A stretch of 64,000 nucleotides of DNA, from assembly GCA_023150935.1 (NCBI GenBank), contig JAKLJW010000004.1, forward strand, positions 1-64,000, given 5' to 3'. Below, in pieces: positions 16,816 through 26,300 of the stretch (the stretch's first letter is position 1; every line of letters begins with the position of its first letter). The notes below the pieces were generated by a model that saw only the letters and a list, made by a program, of their open reading frames with translations, was not told where the DNA came from and did not search any database. A program made the translations under genes and the position numbers. The DNA is from Candidatus Binatia bacterium. GTDB lineage: Bacteria > Desulfobacterota > Binatia > HRBIN30.

Positions 16816-17386
16816 TGAAGTGGCCGAGCAGTGCGAAGCCACCGCGCTCGATTGTCGCCAGTACGTTGTCCACTTGCCCCATGGTCGGATACTCCGAATC
16901 GAAGCTCGCCTTGAGTTCGGGCGGCGGGTCGGGCCGGCGCCAGACCGCGTCGGTGAAAGCCAGATGGCCCCCCGGGCGGAGCAACCCCCGGCAGATCCGC
17001 AGCGCCGGCTCGATGCCGATGTTGTACAGGGCGCCCTCGGACCAGATGAGATCGAAACTCCCGGGGAGTTGATCCGGTTTGGAGATGTCTCCCACCAGGG
17101 CCCGGATTCGAGGCGACAACCCGCGCCGGGCCAGTATCGCGGACAGTCGCTCGATGCTCGGAGCATGGCTGTCGATAGCCACGATGGGCCCCGGGAGGAG
17201 ATCGGCGAGGTGAATCGTTTGTCCCCCGACACCGCAGCCGAGATCGAGTACCACCGGGGAGGGAGGGAGATCCCGGCAAAGGCCGAGGGCTTGCTCGGCG
17301 CAGGCCCGGTTACCCGGACCCTGCCGCGGCAGGGCTTCGTAGACCTCGAAGAAGATCTCCCAGTACCGCCGTGTGGGCTGAATCAT
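16607..17386 (-). CDS. Class I SAM-dependent methyltransferase
   Basis: 259 residues with a Rossmann methyltransferase core: motif I VVLDLGCGVGGQTIHLADLL, acidic post-I VAIDSHAPSIERL, motif II RALVGDISKPDQLPGSFDLI with WSEGALYNIG, and motif III LLRPGGHLAFTD. The C-terminal 68 residues form a helical cap rich in Trp, Tyr and Arg that is duplicated at 14643-14853. The acceptor substrate is unknown; the UbiE-like fold suggests a small molecule. It stands alone, downstream of the TSUP gene on the same strand with a 135-base gap. Confidence 0.88.
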   Translation of the reverse strand: MIQPTRRYWEIFFEVYEALPRQGPGNRACAEQALGLCRDLPPSPVVLDLGCGVGGQTIHLADLLPGPIVAIDSHAPSIERLSAILARRGLSPRIRALVGDISKPDQLPGSFDLIWSEGALYNIGIEPALRICRGLLRPGGHLAFTDAVWRRPDPPPELKASFDSEYPTMGQVDNVLATIERGGFALLGHFTLPDEAWWDDFYTPMLRRIAALRGKYAGDDEALAVLDRLAQEPEMHRRYSEHYAYEFFVARRRTGGDLP

Positions 17387-17521
17387 CGGTGTCCCCGTCC
17401 GTCACCGGCTCGGCGCAGGGCATCGGGCGTTGCCGAGCTGCCGACCAACGGGGAAGGTACCGCCATGACCTGCCTCAAACGCGATCGTGAACATAGTCCC
17501 TCGCCCGAGTGGTGTCCAAGC

Positions 17522-18262
17522 TCACTTGAGCAGCGTTACCAGTCCGGCGAAGCCGAGCAGCGCGAACACCGCGGCGCGGAACTTGTCCTCAGGCAGCCGG
17601 CCGTGCAGCCATTCGCCCCCGAGGATACCCAGCGCCGCCACCGGCACCAGCACCGCGAAGTACGGCAGGGTCGCCGCCGTGAACCTCCCGGTGACGAGGT
17701 AAGCCACGGTCAGGCAGACGTTCAGCACCAGTAACACGACCGACAGGGTGCTGCGGAACGCCGCCTTGTTCAACCCGCCGCGGCTCACCGCATAGACCAG
17801 CAACGGACCGCCGGTGGCGAACAGGCCGTGGGTCAGGCCGGCGCCGAACAACGACGCGCGTTGGACCAGCGGCGACAACGGGCGTTGCACCGCCGGCCCC
17901 CGCCACCAGGCCAGCACCTCGCGCGCGGCCAGCGCTACCACCACCGCACCGAAGATCTCCTGCAGTGCCGGCGCGGCGAGTCGCTGCAGCAGGACGAGGC
18001 CCAACCCCGTACCGGTCGCCATCCACGGCAGGATCCGCCCGCGTATGAGCCGCCAATCGGCGTGCAGATGGTGGCGGCCGACAAGATACCCGAGCACCAG
18101 AACATTGGCCGGCACCAGCGGCGCAACCAGCACACCGATCGGATAGAACAAAGCTCCCAGCGTCACCGAAATGATCGTCGAACCGAATCCCGTCGCCGCC
18201 TCCGAGACGAAGGCGAACCAGACGATTACGACTAAAGCGAGGAAGGCGAGGTCGAAAGACAT
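17522..18262 (-). CDS. TSUP (TauE/SafE) family membrane exporter
   Basis: 246 residues with about eight hydrophobic segments, starting MSFDLAFLALVVIVWFAFVS and EAATGFGSTIISVTLGALFY, where the small-residue-rich first half-repeat of TauE/SafE permeases is recognisable; the second half-repeat carries GAGLTHGLFATGGPLLVYAV. The family exports sulfite, sulfoacetate or other organic anions across the inner membrane. Substrate not predictable here. Next to glgC on the same strand, 78 bases apart. Confidence 0.9.
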   Translation of the reverse strand: MSFDLAFLALVVIVWFAFVSEAATGFGSTIISVTLGALFYPIGVLVAPLVPANVLVLGYLVGRHHLHADWRLIRGRILPWMATGTGLGLVLLQRLAAPALQEIFGAVVVALAAREVLAWWRGPAVQRPLSPLVQRASLFGAGLTHGLFATGGPLLVYAVSRGGLNKAAFRSTLSVVLLVLNVCLTVAYLVTGRFTAATLPYFAVLVPVAALGILGGEWLHGRLPEDKFRAAVFALLGFAGLVTLLK

Positions 18263-18340
18263 GCGGCGGCTCCGGAGACCGACGGAGAGCAGTAGGGCTT
18301 GCGGGACGGGGCAGGGGACACGGGCAGCGGGAGCTGCCGC

Positions 18341-19561
18341 TCACGCGAGGACCGTCCCTTCCGGAACGATGGCTACGCCCCCCTCGGTCACGTCGAAGCG
18401 GCGCCGGTCGGCGACCGGATCGAGTCCGACTTCCATGCCGGCGGGAACGACGACGGTCTCGTCGACGATGGCGCGGCGGACCCGGGCCCCCTCGCCGATC
18501 TTCACGCCCGGCATGAGGATCGCGTCCTCCACCTCGGCGCCCGGACCGACGAAGGTGCCGGGCGAGAGAACGCAGCGCCGCACGGTGCCCCCGGCGATGG
18601 TGCTCCCGGGGGCCATGATGCTGTCTCCCGCGCGGGCCTCGCGGCCGGCGACGTTGCGAATCATTGCCGGCGGGTGCTGGCCACTGTACGTGCGGATCGG
18701 CCAGTCGGGCGCCTGCAGGTTGAACGACGGCTGCGGCCGCAGCAGATCCATGTGGGCGTCGAAGTAGCTGTCCAGCGTGCCAACGTCCTGCCAGTAGTGC
18801 TGCGCCGCCGGACAGCGCGAGATGACGTCGAACGCGTAAGCCCGGCCGCCCGCGGCGATGGCCGGAATGATGTTGTGGCCGAAATCGTGTTGCGACTCCC
18901 GCTTCGCGTCGGCAATCAGCGCCCGTACCAGCGGAGCGGTCTTGAAGACGTAAACCCCCATGTTGACGAGCGCTCGCGTCGGATCGGCGGCCAGCGGCTT
19001 CGGCTGGGCCGGTTTCTCCGCCCAACCGGTGATGCGGGACGCCGCATCGACCTCCAGCACGCCCATGCGTGTCGCCTCGCCGAGCGAGGCCTGCGTCGAA
19101 GCCAGGGTCACATCGGCGTCGCGTTCGAGGTGAAACTGGATCATCGGACCGTAGTCCATCCGGTAGATGTGGTCTCCCGACACGACCAGCACGTTCCTGG
19201 GTCGATCCTCTTCGAGCAGGTAGAGGTTCTGGAACACGGCATCGGCGGTCCCGGCATACCAGCGCGAGACGAGTTGAAGCTGCGGCGGCACGGGTTGGAT
19301 AAACTCGCCGAGCTCGGGGTGCAGGATGCTCCACGCCATGCGCAGGTGCCGGTCGAGCGACAGCGACTGATGCTGCGTCAGGACGTAAGTTCGCTTGAGG
19401 CCGCTGTTCAGGCAGTTCGACAGCGTGAAGTCGACGATGCGGTAGAGGCCGGCGAAGGGCACTGCAGGCTTGGCGCGCCTCTTCGTCAGCGGATAAAGCC
19501 GTTCGCCCTGGCCCCCGGCCAGGAGCATCGTCAACGTCGTCTCGGTCCAACCCGCGAGCAT
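18341..19561 (-). CDS. glgC: Glucose-1-phosphate adenylyltransferase
   Basis: Makes ADP-glucose for glycogen. 406 residues from ATG 19561. N-terminal nucleotidyltransferase: MLLAGGQGERLYPLTKRRAK PAVPFAG, NCLNSGL, VVSGDHIYRMDYGPMI and the substrate loop GWAEKPAQPKP; C-terminal left-handed beta-helix from about residue 290 (GSTIAGGTVRRCVLSPGTFV). The start ATG shares its A with the TGA of the response-regulator gene (TGATG), so expression is coupled to the upstream two-component pair, which is unusual for a glycogen gene. Confidence 0.93.
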   Translation of the reverse strand: MLAGWTETTLTMLLAGGQGERLYPLTKRRAKPAVPFAGLYRIVDFTLSNCLNSGLKRTYVLTQHQSLSLDRHLRMAWSILHPELGEFIQPVPPQLQLVSRWYAGTADAVFQNLYLLEEDRPRNVLVVSGDHIYRMDYGPMIQFHLERDADVTLASTQASLGEATRMGVLEVDAASRITGWAEKPAQPKPLAADPTRALVNMGVYVFKTAPLVRALIADAKRESQHDFGHNIIPAIAAGGRAYAFDVISRCPAAQHYWQDVGTLDSYFDAHMDLLRPQPSFNLQAPDWPIRTYSGQHPPAMIRNVAGREARAGDSIMAPGSTIAGGTVRRCVLSPGTFVGPGAEVEDAILMPGVKIGEGARVRRAIVDETVVVPAGMEVGLDPVADRRRFDVTEGGVAIVPEGTVLA

Positions 19562-19926
19562 CACGCGGCGCCGCGGCTCGCGAGTACGTCGCGTACGGCT
19601 GCCATCAGCTCGGCCGGATCGGATGACTTCGTCACGTAGGCGTCGGCGATCCAACTGACGTACTGCTCCTTGTAAGTGGCGTACGCCGAGTTGAGGATCA
19701 CCGGCAGACGGCGATCGAGGTTATGAATGCGCGTCAGGGTGTGCAGGCCGTCCATTCCGGGCATGTTGATGTCGAGGATGACGGCGTCCAGCCTGCCGCC
19801 GCGGATACATTCCAGCGCCGTCCGTCCGTCGCGCGCCTCGACGACCTCGTGACGCGCGTCCTCCAGCGCCTCGCGATAAAGCAGCCGCTGATTGTCGTCG
19901 TCTTCCACCAGGAGGATGCGGGCCAT
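19561..19926 (-). CDS. Stand-alone response regulator receiver (CheY-like)
   Basis: 121 residues from ATG 19926 (MARILLVEDDDNQRLLYREA). A receiver domain only: acidic cluster Glu8-Asp9-Asp10, phospho-acceptor Asp52 in LDAVILDINMPGMDG, switch Ser in VILNSA and Lys in YVTKSS. No output domain, so it acts through a partner or as a phosphate shuttle. It lies 4 bases after the histidine kinase and overlaps glgC by one base. Confidence 0.92.
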   Translation of the reverse strand: MARILLVEDDDNQRLLYREALEDARHEVVEARDGRTALECIRGGRLDAVILDINMPGMDGLHTLTRIHNLDRRLPVILNSAYATYKEQYVSWIADAYVTKSSDPAELMAAVRDVLASRGAA

Positions 19927-19930
19927 GCAA

Positions 19931-21274
19931 TCACCTTGCGACCGGCAGGGCGACGATGAACGTGGTGCCCATACCATACTCGCTTCGGACTTCGATACTG
20001 CCGTGGTGATCATCCACGATTTTCTTCACGACTGCCAGACCCAGCCCGGTGCCACGGTGCCTGGTGGTGAAAAACGGGGTGAAGATCCGGCTCAGGTTTT
20101 CTGCCGGAATGCCGTTGCCGGTGTCGGAAACGGCGACCTTGACGGTCTCGCCCTCGCGCCAGGTGCGGATGCCGATGACCGCCTGTACCCCCCCGGTGGC
20201 CTCCTCCATCGCCTGCTGGGCGTTCTGCCAGAGATTGAGGAATACCCGCTGTAGTTGATGGCGATCGGCCAGGACCTGCGGCAAGCCGGGCTCGAGGTCC
20301 ATGTCGATCGCGACCCGCCGCTCGGCGGTGCCGGCCCGGTGAACGCCGACAAATGCCTCGACGAGCGCGTTGATCTCCGTCGGCTCGAAGCTCGGCGCCC
20401 GCGGGCTGGTGAAATCCAGCATCTCCTTGAGCAGCCGTTCCAGCTTCTCGACTTCCTCGACGATGATATCCGAGTTGCGCGCCACCCGCTCGATATCGTC
20501 CGGCCGCTTGCTGAGGCTGCGGGCAAACCCGCCAATGGTGGTGAGCGGATTGCGGATCTCGTGACTGACGCGGGCTACCACCGCGCCCACGGTGGCCAGA
20601 CGCTCGTTGTGCAGCAGCCGTTCCTGGGCCGCGCCGAGTTGTTCCAGAGCCTCCCTCACCTGACGCGCCTGGCGTTCGAGTTGCCGGTAGATGCGCGCGT
20701 TGTCCAGAGCCAGCCCGGCCACCAGGGCAAGTATCTGCAGCAACTGAACCCTCTGCTCGCTGATCGGCTCGCGGGAGAATGCGTTGTCCGCGACGATCAA
20801 TCCCACCGCGCGGTCCTTGGCGAGCAGGGGCACGCAGACGACTTCGGTGCCCGCAAACACGGCGCGCAGCCGCGGCGGAATGTCCCCCAACGTCGCCGGG
20901 TCGAGGATCCTCACTACCCGCCGGTCGCGATACGCCTGCAGCAACGGGTTGCCGGCGTCGGCGGGAGGCAACAGCACCATCTTCAGCCCCTCGACCTGCG
21001 ACTGGAATCCTGTCTTGACCCCCTCTGCCGGCGCCTTGCGGAGCAGCTCTTCGATCGACATCGACTCGCTGGCCAGGCGCGCCCAGGTAGCGTGCGCCTC
21101 TTCCCGGGTCGCCGGACCGATGGCCATCGCCGCCATCAGCTCCGTGTCGCCTTCGTCCGCCAGGAACAACACCGCGCGATTGAAGCCGAGGCCCGGCCCC
21201 GCCGTCACACAGGTCAGGATCGCGTGCAGCAAACCGCGGATATCGACGGCCCCGTTAGCAACGTCCACGAGCAA
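19931..21274 (-). CDS. GAF-domain sensor histidine kinase
   Basis: 447 residues. GAF sensor at about 10-195 (VLFLADEGDTELMAAMAIGP, VVCVPLLAKDRAVGLIVADN), a coiled coil, then the HisKA dimerisation helix with His238 in VARVSHEIRNPLTTIGG, and the HATPase domain with N box LNLWQNAQQAMEEA, G1 SDTGNGIP, F box FTPFFTT and G2 GTGLGLAVVKK. No membrane segment is seen, so it senses a cytoplasmic signal. It should phosphorylate the receiver encoded 4 bases downstream. Confidence 0.93.
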   Translation of the reverse strand: MLVDVANGAVDIRGLLHAILTCVTAGPGLGFNRAVLFLADEGDTELMAAMAIGPATREEAHATWARLASESMSIEELLRKAPAEGVKTGFQSQVEGLKMVLLPPADAGNPLLQAYRDRRVVRILDPATLGDIPPRLRAVFAGTEVVCVPLLAKDRAVGLIVADNAFSREPISEQRVQLLQILALVAGLALDNARIYRQLERQARQVREALEQLGAAQERLLHNERLATVGAVVARVSHEIRNPLTTIGGFARSLSKRPDDIERVARNSDIIVEEVEKLERLLKEMLDFTSPRAPSFEPTEINALVEAFVGVHRAGTAERRVAIDMDLEPGLPQVLADRHQLQRVFLNLWQNAQQAMEEATGGVQAVIGIRTWREGETVKVAVSDTGNGIPAENLSRIFTPFFTTRHRGTGLGLAVVKKIVDDHHGSIEVRSEYGMGTTFIVALPVAR

Positions 21275-21581
21275 GAGCCCTCTCCCTGCCGTGCCTTACA
21301 CATTTCACCGGCGGTGTGAAGTGGCGTGGCAGCACCTTCCAAAAAGGTGTAGTCCTCCGGGTAGACGATTCCCGGTTTTGGGAGTCGGAAATCCGGCCCC
21401 ATCCAGGGCTTCCCGGACAAACCATCGACCTCCGCATGGCCCGCTTGTTGAATAAGGAACCTTCGACCGTAACGATCACAAACATTAGCCGTCGCGGGTC
21501 GTGCGACGGAGAGGTGGGCGACCGGCGTTGGCGGTAGCTCCCCCGGAACACCCACCGATTGGACGGAAAGGGCTCGGTAAT
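21275..21581. promoter_or_regulatory. Divergent intergenic region, kinase operon and lipid locus
   Basis: 307 bases between the minus-strand kinase and the plus-strand acyl-CoA dehydrogenase. Promoters for both must lie here. There is a G-rich/C-rich flank around 21535-21560 but no gene, no clear terminator and no confident -35/-10 pair. Confidence 0.4.
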
Positions 21582-23261
21582 ATGGGCGCAGGGATCGACA
21601 AGGAAACCCTCGATGCGACGCTCGCGGCGCTGCACGAATTCGCTGCCCGTAACCTCGCCGACGCGACGTTGCTCGATCTCGATCGCCGGGACGAGTTCCC
21701 CGAAGCGATCGTCCGCGACATGTGCGGGGCCGGACTCGGTATCCAGCTCTTCTTCATTCCCGAAGAGTACCACGGCATGGGCGGTGGCGTCTTCGATCTC
21801 TACCGCATCTGCGAAGCCATGGGTCACCTCGACGTCGGCGTCGCCACCGGGGTGCTGGCCACCTTCCTCGGCAGCGACCCGATCGTCGTCGGCGGCACCC
21901 CGGAACAGAAAACGAAGTACATGACCCGCATCGCCGACGAGGGTATCCTCATGGCCTACGGCGCTACCGAACCGCAGGCCGGCAGCGATCTGGCCGCCCT
22001 GCGGACTACGGCCGTCCCGGTCGAAGAGAACGGCAAGGTCGTCGGTTACCGGATCGGCGGGGCGAAGCAGTGGATCAGCAACGGCGGCGTCGCCGACGTC
22101 TACACCATTCTCGCCAACGCCCCGGGTGGCCCTAGTTGGTTCATTGTCGAACGCGGCACGCCGGGTCTGAGCGCCGGCAAACCCGAGGACAAGCACGGTA
22201 TCCGCCTCAGCAACACGGCGGCCCTGTCCCTCGACGAAGTCTACGTGCCGGCGGAAAACCTCGTCGGCGGCGTCGAAGGACAAGGTCTCGCCCAGGCCCA
22301 GGCCGTGTTCGGCTATACGCGGCTCATGGTGGCCGGGTTCGGCCTCGGCGCCGGCTGGGCGGCTCTCGACCGCGCCGTCCCGTACTCGACCACGCGCATT
22401 CAGGGCGGCAGCCCGCTTTCCGAAAAGCCGGGGTACACGCACAAGCTCATTGTCGCCAACGTCATCCGGCTCGAAGCCGCCCGTGCCTACATGGAATACG
22501 TGGCGCGGCGGCTCGACGAGGGCGACCAGATGCTCAACACCGAGGGCGCTATCGCCAAGTACATGGCCACCGAGGCCGGCAACCGCGCCGCCGAAGCCAG
22601 CATCCAGGCCCTCGGCGGCTACGGCTACACCAGGGAATACATGGTCGAGAAGATCAAACGCGATGTGCGCATCACGACGATCTACGAAGGCACCTCCGAG
22701 ATTATGGAGATGACCATCAGTCGCGATCGCTGGCAGGCGCACCTCAAGACCCGCGGCCAGCACTATCACGAGGCCGCCCGTGGTCTTGAAGCCATCCGTT
22801 CCGAACACCCGAACACCGGCTGCGACGTCGCCGCCCTCGCACTGCACGCCCTGGCCGAGGTCCTCGAACGCTGCCGCATCGGGCGCCTCACCCGCCATCA
22901 ACACGTCCTCTTCCGCATCGGCGAACTCGTCGCCTTCGCCGAATGTGCAGAGCAAATGGCGCGCCGCGCCGTGGGTGCCGCGGCCGGCACCTTGAATCCG
23001 AAAACCGACACCCGGTTCGATCCCGCAGGTATCGCGGCGATCAGCCGCTGCTTCGCCCGCGAGGCCGCGGCGAAGATCGCCCGGGACGGCCTCGGACTTG
23101 CCGTCGGCGGCGGGGCCGTCGCCGACGCCGAGGTCCCGGCCTTCGAAGCCGCACTGGGACTGCCCGCCATTCACCGGGCCCAGGCCGGCTTGCTGGCCGA
23201 CATGGACGCGATCGCCGACCTGGTCTACGGGCGCGGCGGCGGCGCGAGCGCCGCGGCATGA
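21582..23261 (+). CDS. Acyl-CoA dehydrogenase with C-terminal extension
   Basis: 559 residues from ATG 21582. N-terminal and FAD domains ([40 protein letters not shown]), catalytic Glu369 in [14 protein letters not shown], and about 160 extra helical residues after the core, as in long-chain acyl-CoA dehydrogenases with a C-terminal domain. It is 43 bases before the giant synthase gene on the same strand and presumably co-transcribed. It may act on the synthase product or its acyl-CoA primer. An ER-like role would need reduction rather than oxidation and is speculative. Confidence 0.92.
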   Translation: MGAGIDKETLDATLAALHEFAARNLADATLLDLDRRDEFPEAIVRDMCGAGLGIQLFFIPEEYHGMGGGVFDLYRICEAMGHLDVGVATGVLATFLGSDPIVVGGTPEQKTKYMTRIADEGILMAYGATEPQAGSDLAALRTTAVPVEENGKVVGYRIGGAKQWISNGGVADVYTILANAPGGPSWFIVERGTPGLSAGKPEDKHGIRLSNTAALSLDEVYVPAENLVGGVEGQGLAQAQAVFGYTRLMVAGFGLGAGWAALDRAVPYSTTRIQGGSPLSEKPGYTHKLIVANVIRLEAARAYMEYVARRLDEGDQMLNTEGAIAKYMATEAGNRAAEASIQALGGYGYTREYMVEKIKRDVRITTIYEGTSEIMEMTISRDRWQAHLKTRGQHYHEAARGLEAIRSEHPNTGCDVAALALHALAEVLERCRIGRLTRHQHVLFRIGELVAFAECAEQMARRAVGAAAGTLNPKTDTRFDPAGIAAISRCFAREAAAKIARDGLGLAVGGGAVADAEVPAFEAALGLPAIHRAQAGLLADMDAIADLVYGRGGGASAAA

Positions 23262-23304
23262 ACCGAGGACCGAACGAGCGACGAGATCCCCTACAGGAGC
23301 AGCA

Positions 23305-26300
23305 ATGGAAGACACTGCAGATCGCGCCATCGCCATCGTCGGCGTGGGCGCTATCCTGCCCGATGCGCCGAACGCTTCCGTATTCTGGGAAAACCTCCGC
23401 ACCGGACGCTACAGCATTACCGACGTGAGTCCCGAGCGCTGGGACCCGGCGCTGTACTACGACCCCGATCCGAAGGCGCCCGACAAGACGTACTCGAAAA
23501 TCGGCGGCTGGGTGCGGGCGTGGGAATGGAATCCCTTGCAGTGGGGTTTGCCCATTCCGCCCAGGGTCAGCGAAGCCATGGACGACGGCCAGAAGTGGGC
23601 CGTCGCATGCACCCGCGAAACCCTCGCCGACTACGGACATCCGCAACGACCGCTCGACCTCGACCGCACCGCCGTCATCATCGGCAACGCCATGGCCGGC
23701 GAAAAGCACTACCTGACGGCGATGCGGGTCTATTTTCCGGAGTTCGCCCGCGAACTCGAACAGGCCCCCAGTTTCTCCGCCCTGCCGGCCGCCGTGCAAG
23801 CCGCCATCGCCGCCGAAGCGCACGCCCGCTTCGACGCCAGGCTGCCGGAAATAACCGAGGACACCATGCCCGGCGAGCTGTCGAACTGCATCGCCGGCCG
23901 GCTGGCCAATCTGTTCAACTTCCGCGGTCCCAACTTCGTCGTCGACGCCGCCTGCGCCTCGGCGATGGCCGCCGTCAATGCCGCCGTCGAGGGTCTGGTC
24001 GAGCACGAGTTCGACGCCGCCGTCTGTGGCGGCATCGACCGGAACATGGGCGCCTCGTCGTTCATCAAGTTCTGCAAGATCGGCGCTCTGTCCGCCACCG
24101 GCACGCGTCCCTACGCGGAGGGCGCCGACGGTTTCGTCATGGGCGAAGGCGCCGCCATCTTCCTGCTCAAGCGCCTCGTCGATGCCGAACGCAGCGGCGA
24201 CAAGATCTACGCTCTTATCCGCGGCGTCGGCGGCGCGAGCGACGGCAAGGGCAAGGGCATCACGGCGCCCAACCCGGTCGGCCAGCGCCTCGCCGTCGAA
24301 CGCGCCTGGCGCAACGCCGGAGTTCCGCCGGCCTCCTGTACGTACGTCGAGGGGCACGGCACCTCGACCCGCGTCGGCGACGTCGTCGAGGTCGAAAGCC
24401 TGACGCTGGGCTTCGGCGAAACCAACCGCGCCCCGGGATCGATCGCCCTCGGCTCGGTGAAGTCCAACATCGGCCATCTGAAGGCCGCCGCCGGCGCCGC
24501 CGGTCTCCTGAAAGCCGCGCTTGCTACCCATCACAAGCTGCTGCCGCCCAGTCTCAACTTCGGGCGTCCCAACCCGAACATCGACTTCAGCCACAGCCCG
24601 TTCGCGGTCAACACCACGCTGCGCCCGTGGGAGATCGAGAGGGGCGGTGTCCGCCGCGCCGGAGTCAGCGCTTTCGGTTTCGGCGGCACTAATTTCCACA
24701 TCGTCCTCGAAGAGCACGTGCCCGGTGCTCTGACGGCGGGCGAGGGCAAACGCACGAGTGTGAGCGTACCGTCGGGTTACGTGGCCGGCGCCGTTCGCGA
24801 TCAGGCTCCGAAGGCGCCGTTGCGCGGCGCCCTGGTCATCGGTGGCGCGGATACCGGCGAACTGCTCCGGCGTCTGGAGGCGGTGCAGAAGGCGGCGGCC
24901 GCCGGCAATGCGCCGGCGCCGGCAGCGCCCGCGGAAACCGACCTGCACGCCCCGGAGCGAATTGCCATCGATTACGGCGATGCCGCCGAGCTTGCGGACA
25001 AGGCCGCCAGGGCAGTCAAGGCGTTCGCCGCCAACAATCCCGGCATGTGGAAAGCGCTGCGGGCGCAGGGGATCTTCCGCGGCCGGGGCCCGGCGCCGAA
25101 GGTGGCGTTCCTCTACACCGGCCAGGGCTCGCAGTACGCCAACATGTTGCGGGACCTGCGCGCCGTCGAACCCGTCGTCGAAGAGGTCTTCACCCGCGCC
25201 GACCGGGTGATGACACCGCTGCTCGCCGGCAAACCGCTCAGCGGCTTCATCTTCGTCGATCCCGACGACCCACGGGCGATAGCCGGCGCCGAGGACAGCC
25301 TGAGGCAGACGGCGATCACGCAGCCCGCCGTGCTCGCCGTCGACCACGCTCTCACCAAATTGCTCGCGGCTTACGGCATCAAGCCGGACATGGTCATGGG
25401 CCACAGCCTCGGCGAGTACGGGGCGCTGATCGCTGCCGGCGCCCTGCCGTTCGACGATGCCCTCGAAGCCGTGAGCGCTCGCGGTCGCGAGATGACGAAG
25501 CTGTCCGTCGACGACAACGGCCTCATGGCCGCGGTGTTCGGCCCGCTGCCCGAGGTCGAACGTATGCTCAAGGAGATCGACGGGTACGTCGTCATCGCCA
25601 ACGTCAACAGCAACAGTCAGTCCGTCATCGGCGGCGCCACGCCCGCCGTGCAGGCCGCCATCGAGAAGTTCACCGCCGCCGGTTTCAACGCCGTGCCGCT
25701 ACCGGTCAGCCATGCCTTCCACACGCGCATCGTCGCGTTGGCCAGCGAGCCGTTGCGGGCCACGCTGAGAAGACTGCGTCTGGCTCCGCCGGCGCTGCCG
25801 ATCGTCGCCAATGTCACCGGCGAGTTTTACCCGATGGGTTCGAACGTGGTGCCGCAGATGCTGGACCTGCTGGCCGAGCAGGTCGCCGCCCCGGTGCAGT
25901 TCGTGAAGGGCCTGCAGACTCTCTACGACGCCGGCGCTCGCTGCTTCGTCGAAGTCGGCCCGAAGAAGGCTCTCCAGGGCTTCGTCGACGACGTTCTCGG
26001 CGACCGGCCCGAGGTCGCCTCGCTGTTCTGCAACCATCCGAAACTCGGCGACCTCGTGGCCTTCAATCAGGCCCTCTGCGGCCTGTACGCCGCCGGTTTC
26101 GGCATCGGTGCGACCGCAGAGATCGCCGCCGCCGCGCGGCCGGTTGCCGCCGTCCCGCCGGTGGCAGCGAAGCTGCCCGTGACGGCGGCCCCGCTGCCTG
26201 TGCACCCGAGTGTCGCCGCCCCGGCGCCGGCCCCCCGGCTCCCGGCGCTCGGCGCAGAGCGCTACTCCGAACTCGGCAAGTTGTTCGCCGAATTCCTCGA

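Noticed and set aside
21316-21537. Small plus-strand ORF between kinase and dehydrogenase genes
   Set aside because: No ribosome-binding site, no motif, overlaps the divergent promoter region.
21255-25404. Long minus-strand frames (715 and 787 codons) over the dehydrogenase and KS1
   Set aside because: They mirror the codon structure of the plus-strand genes; no domains, no ribosome-binding site.
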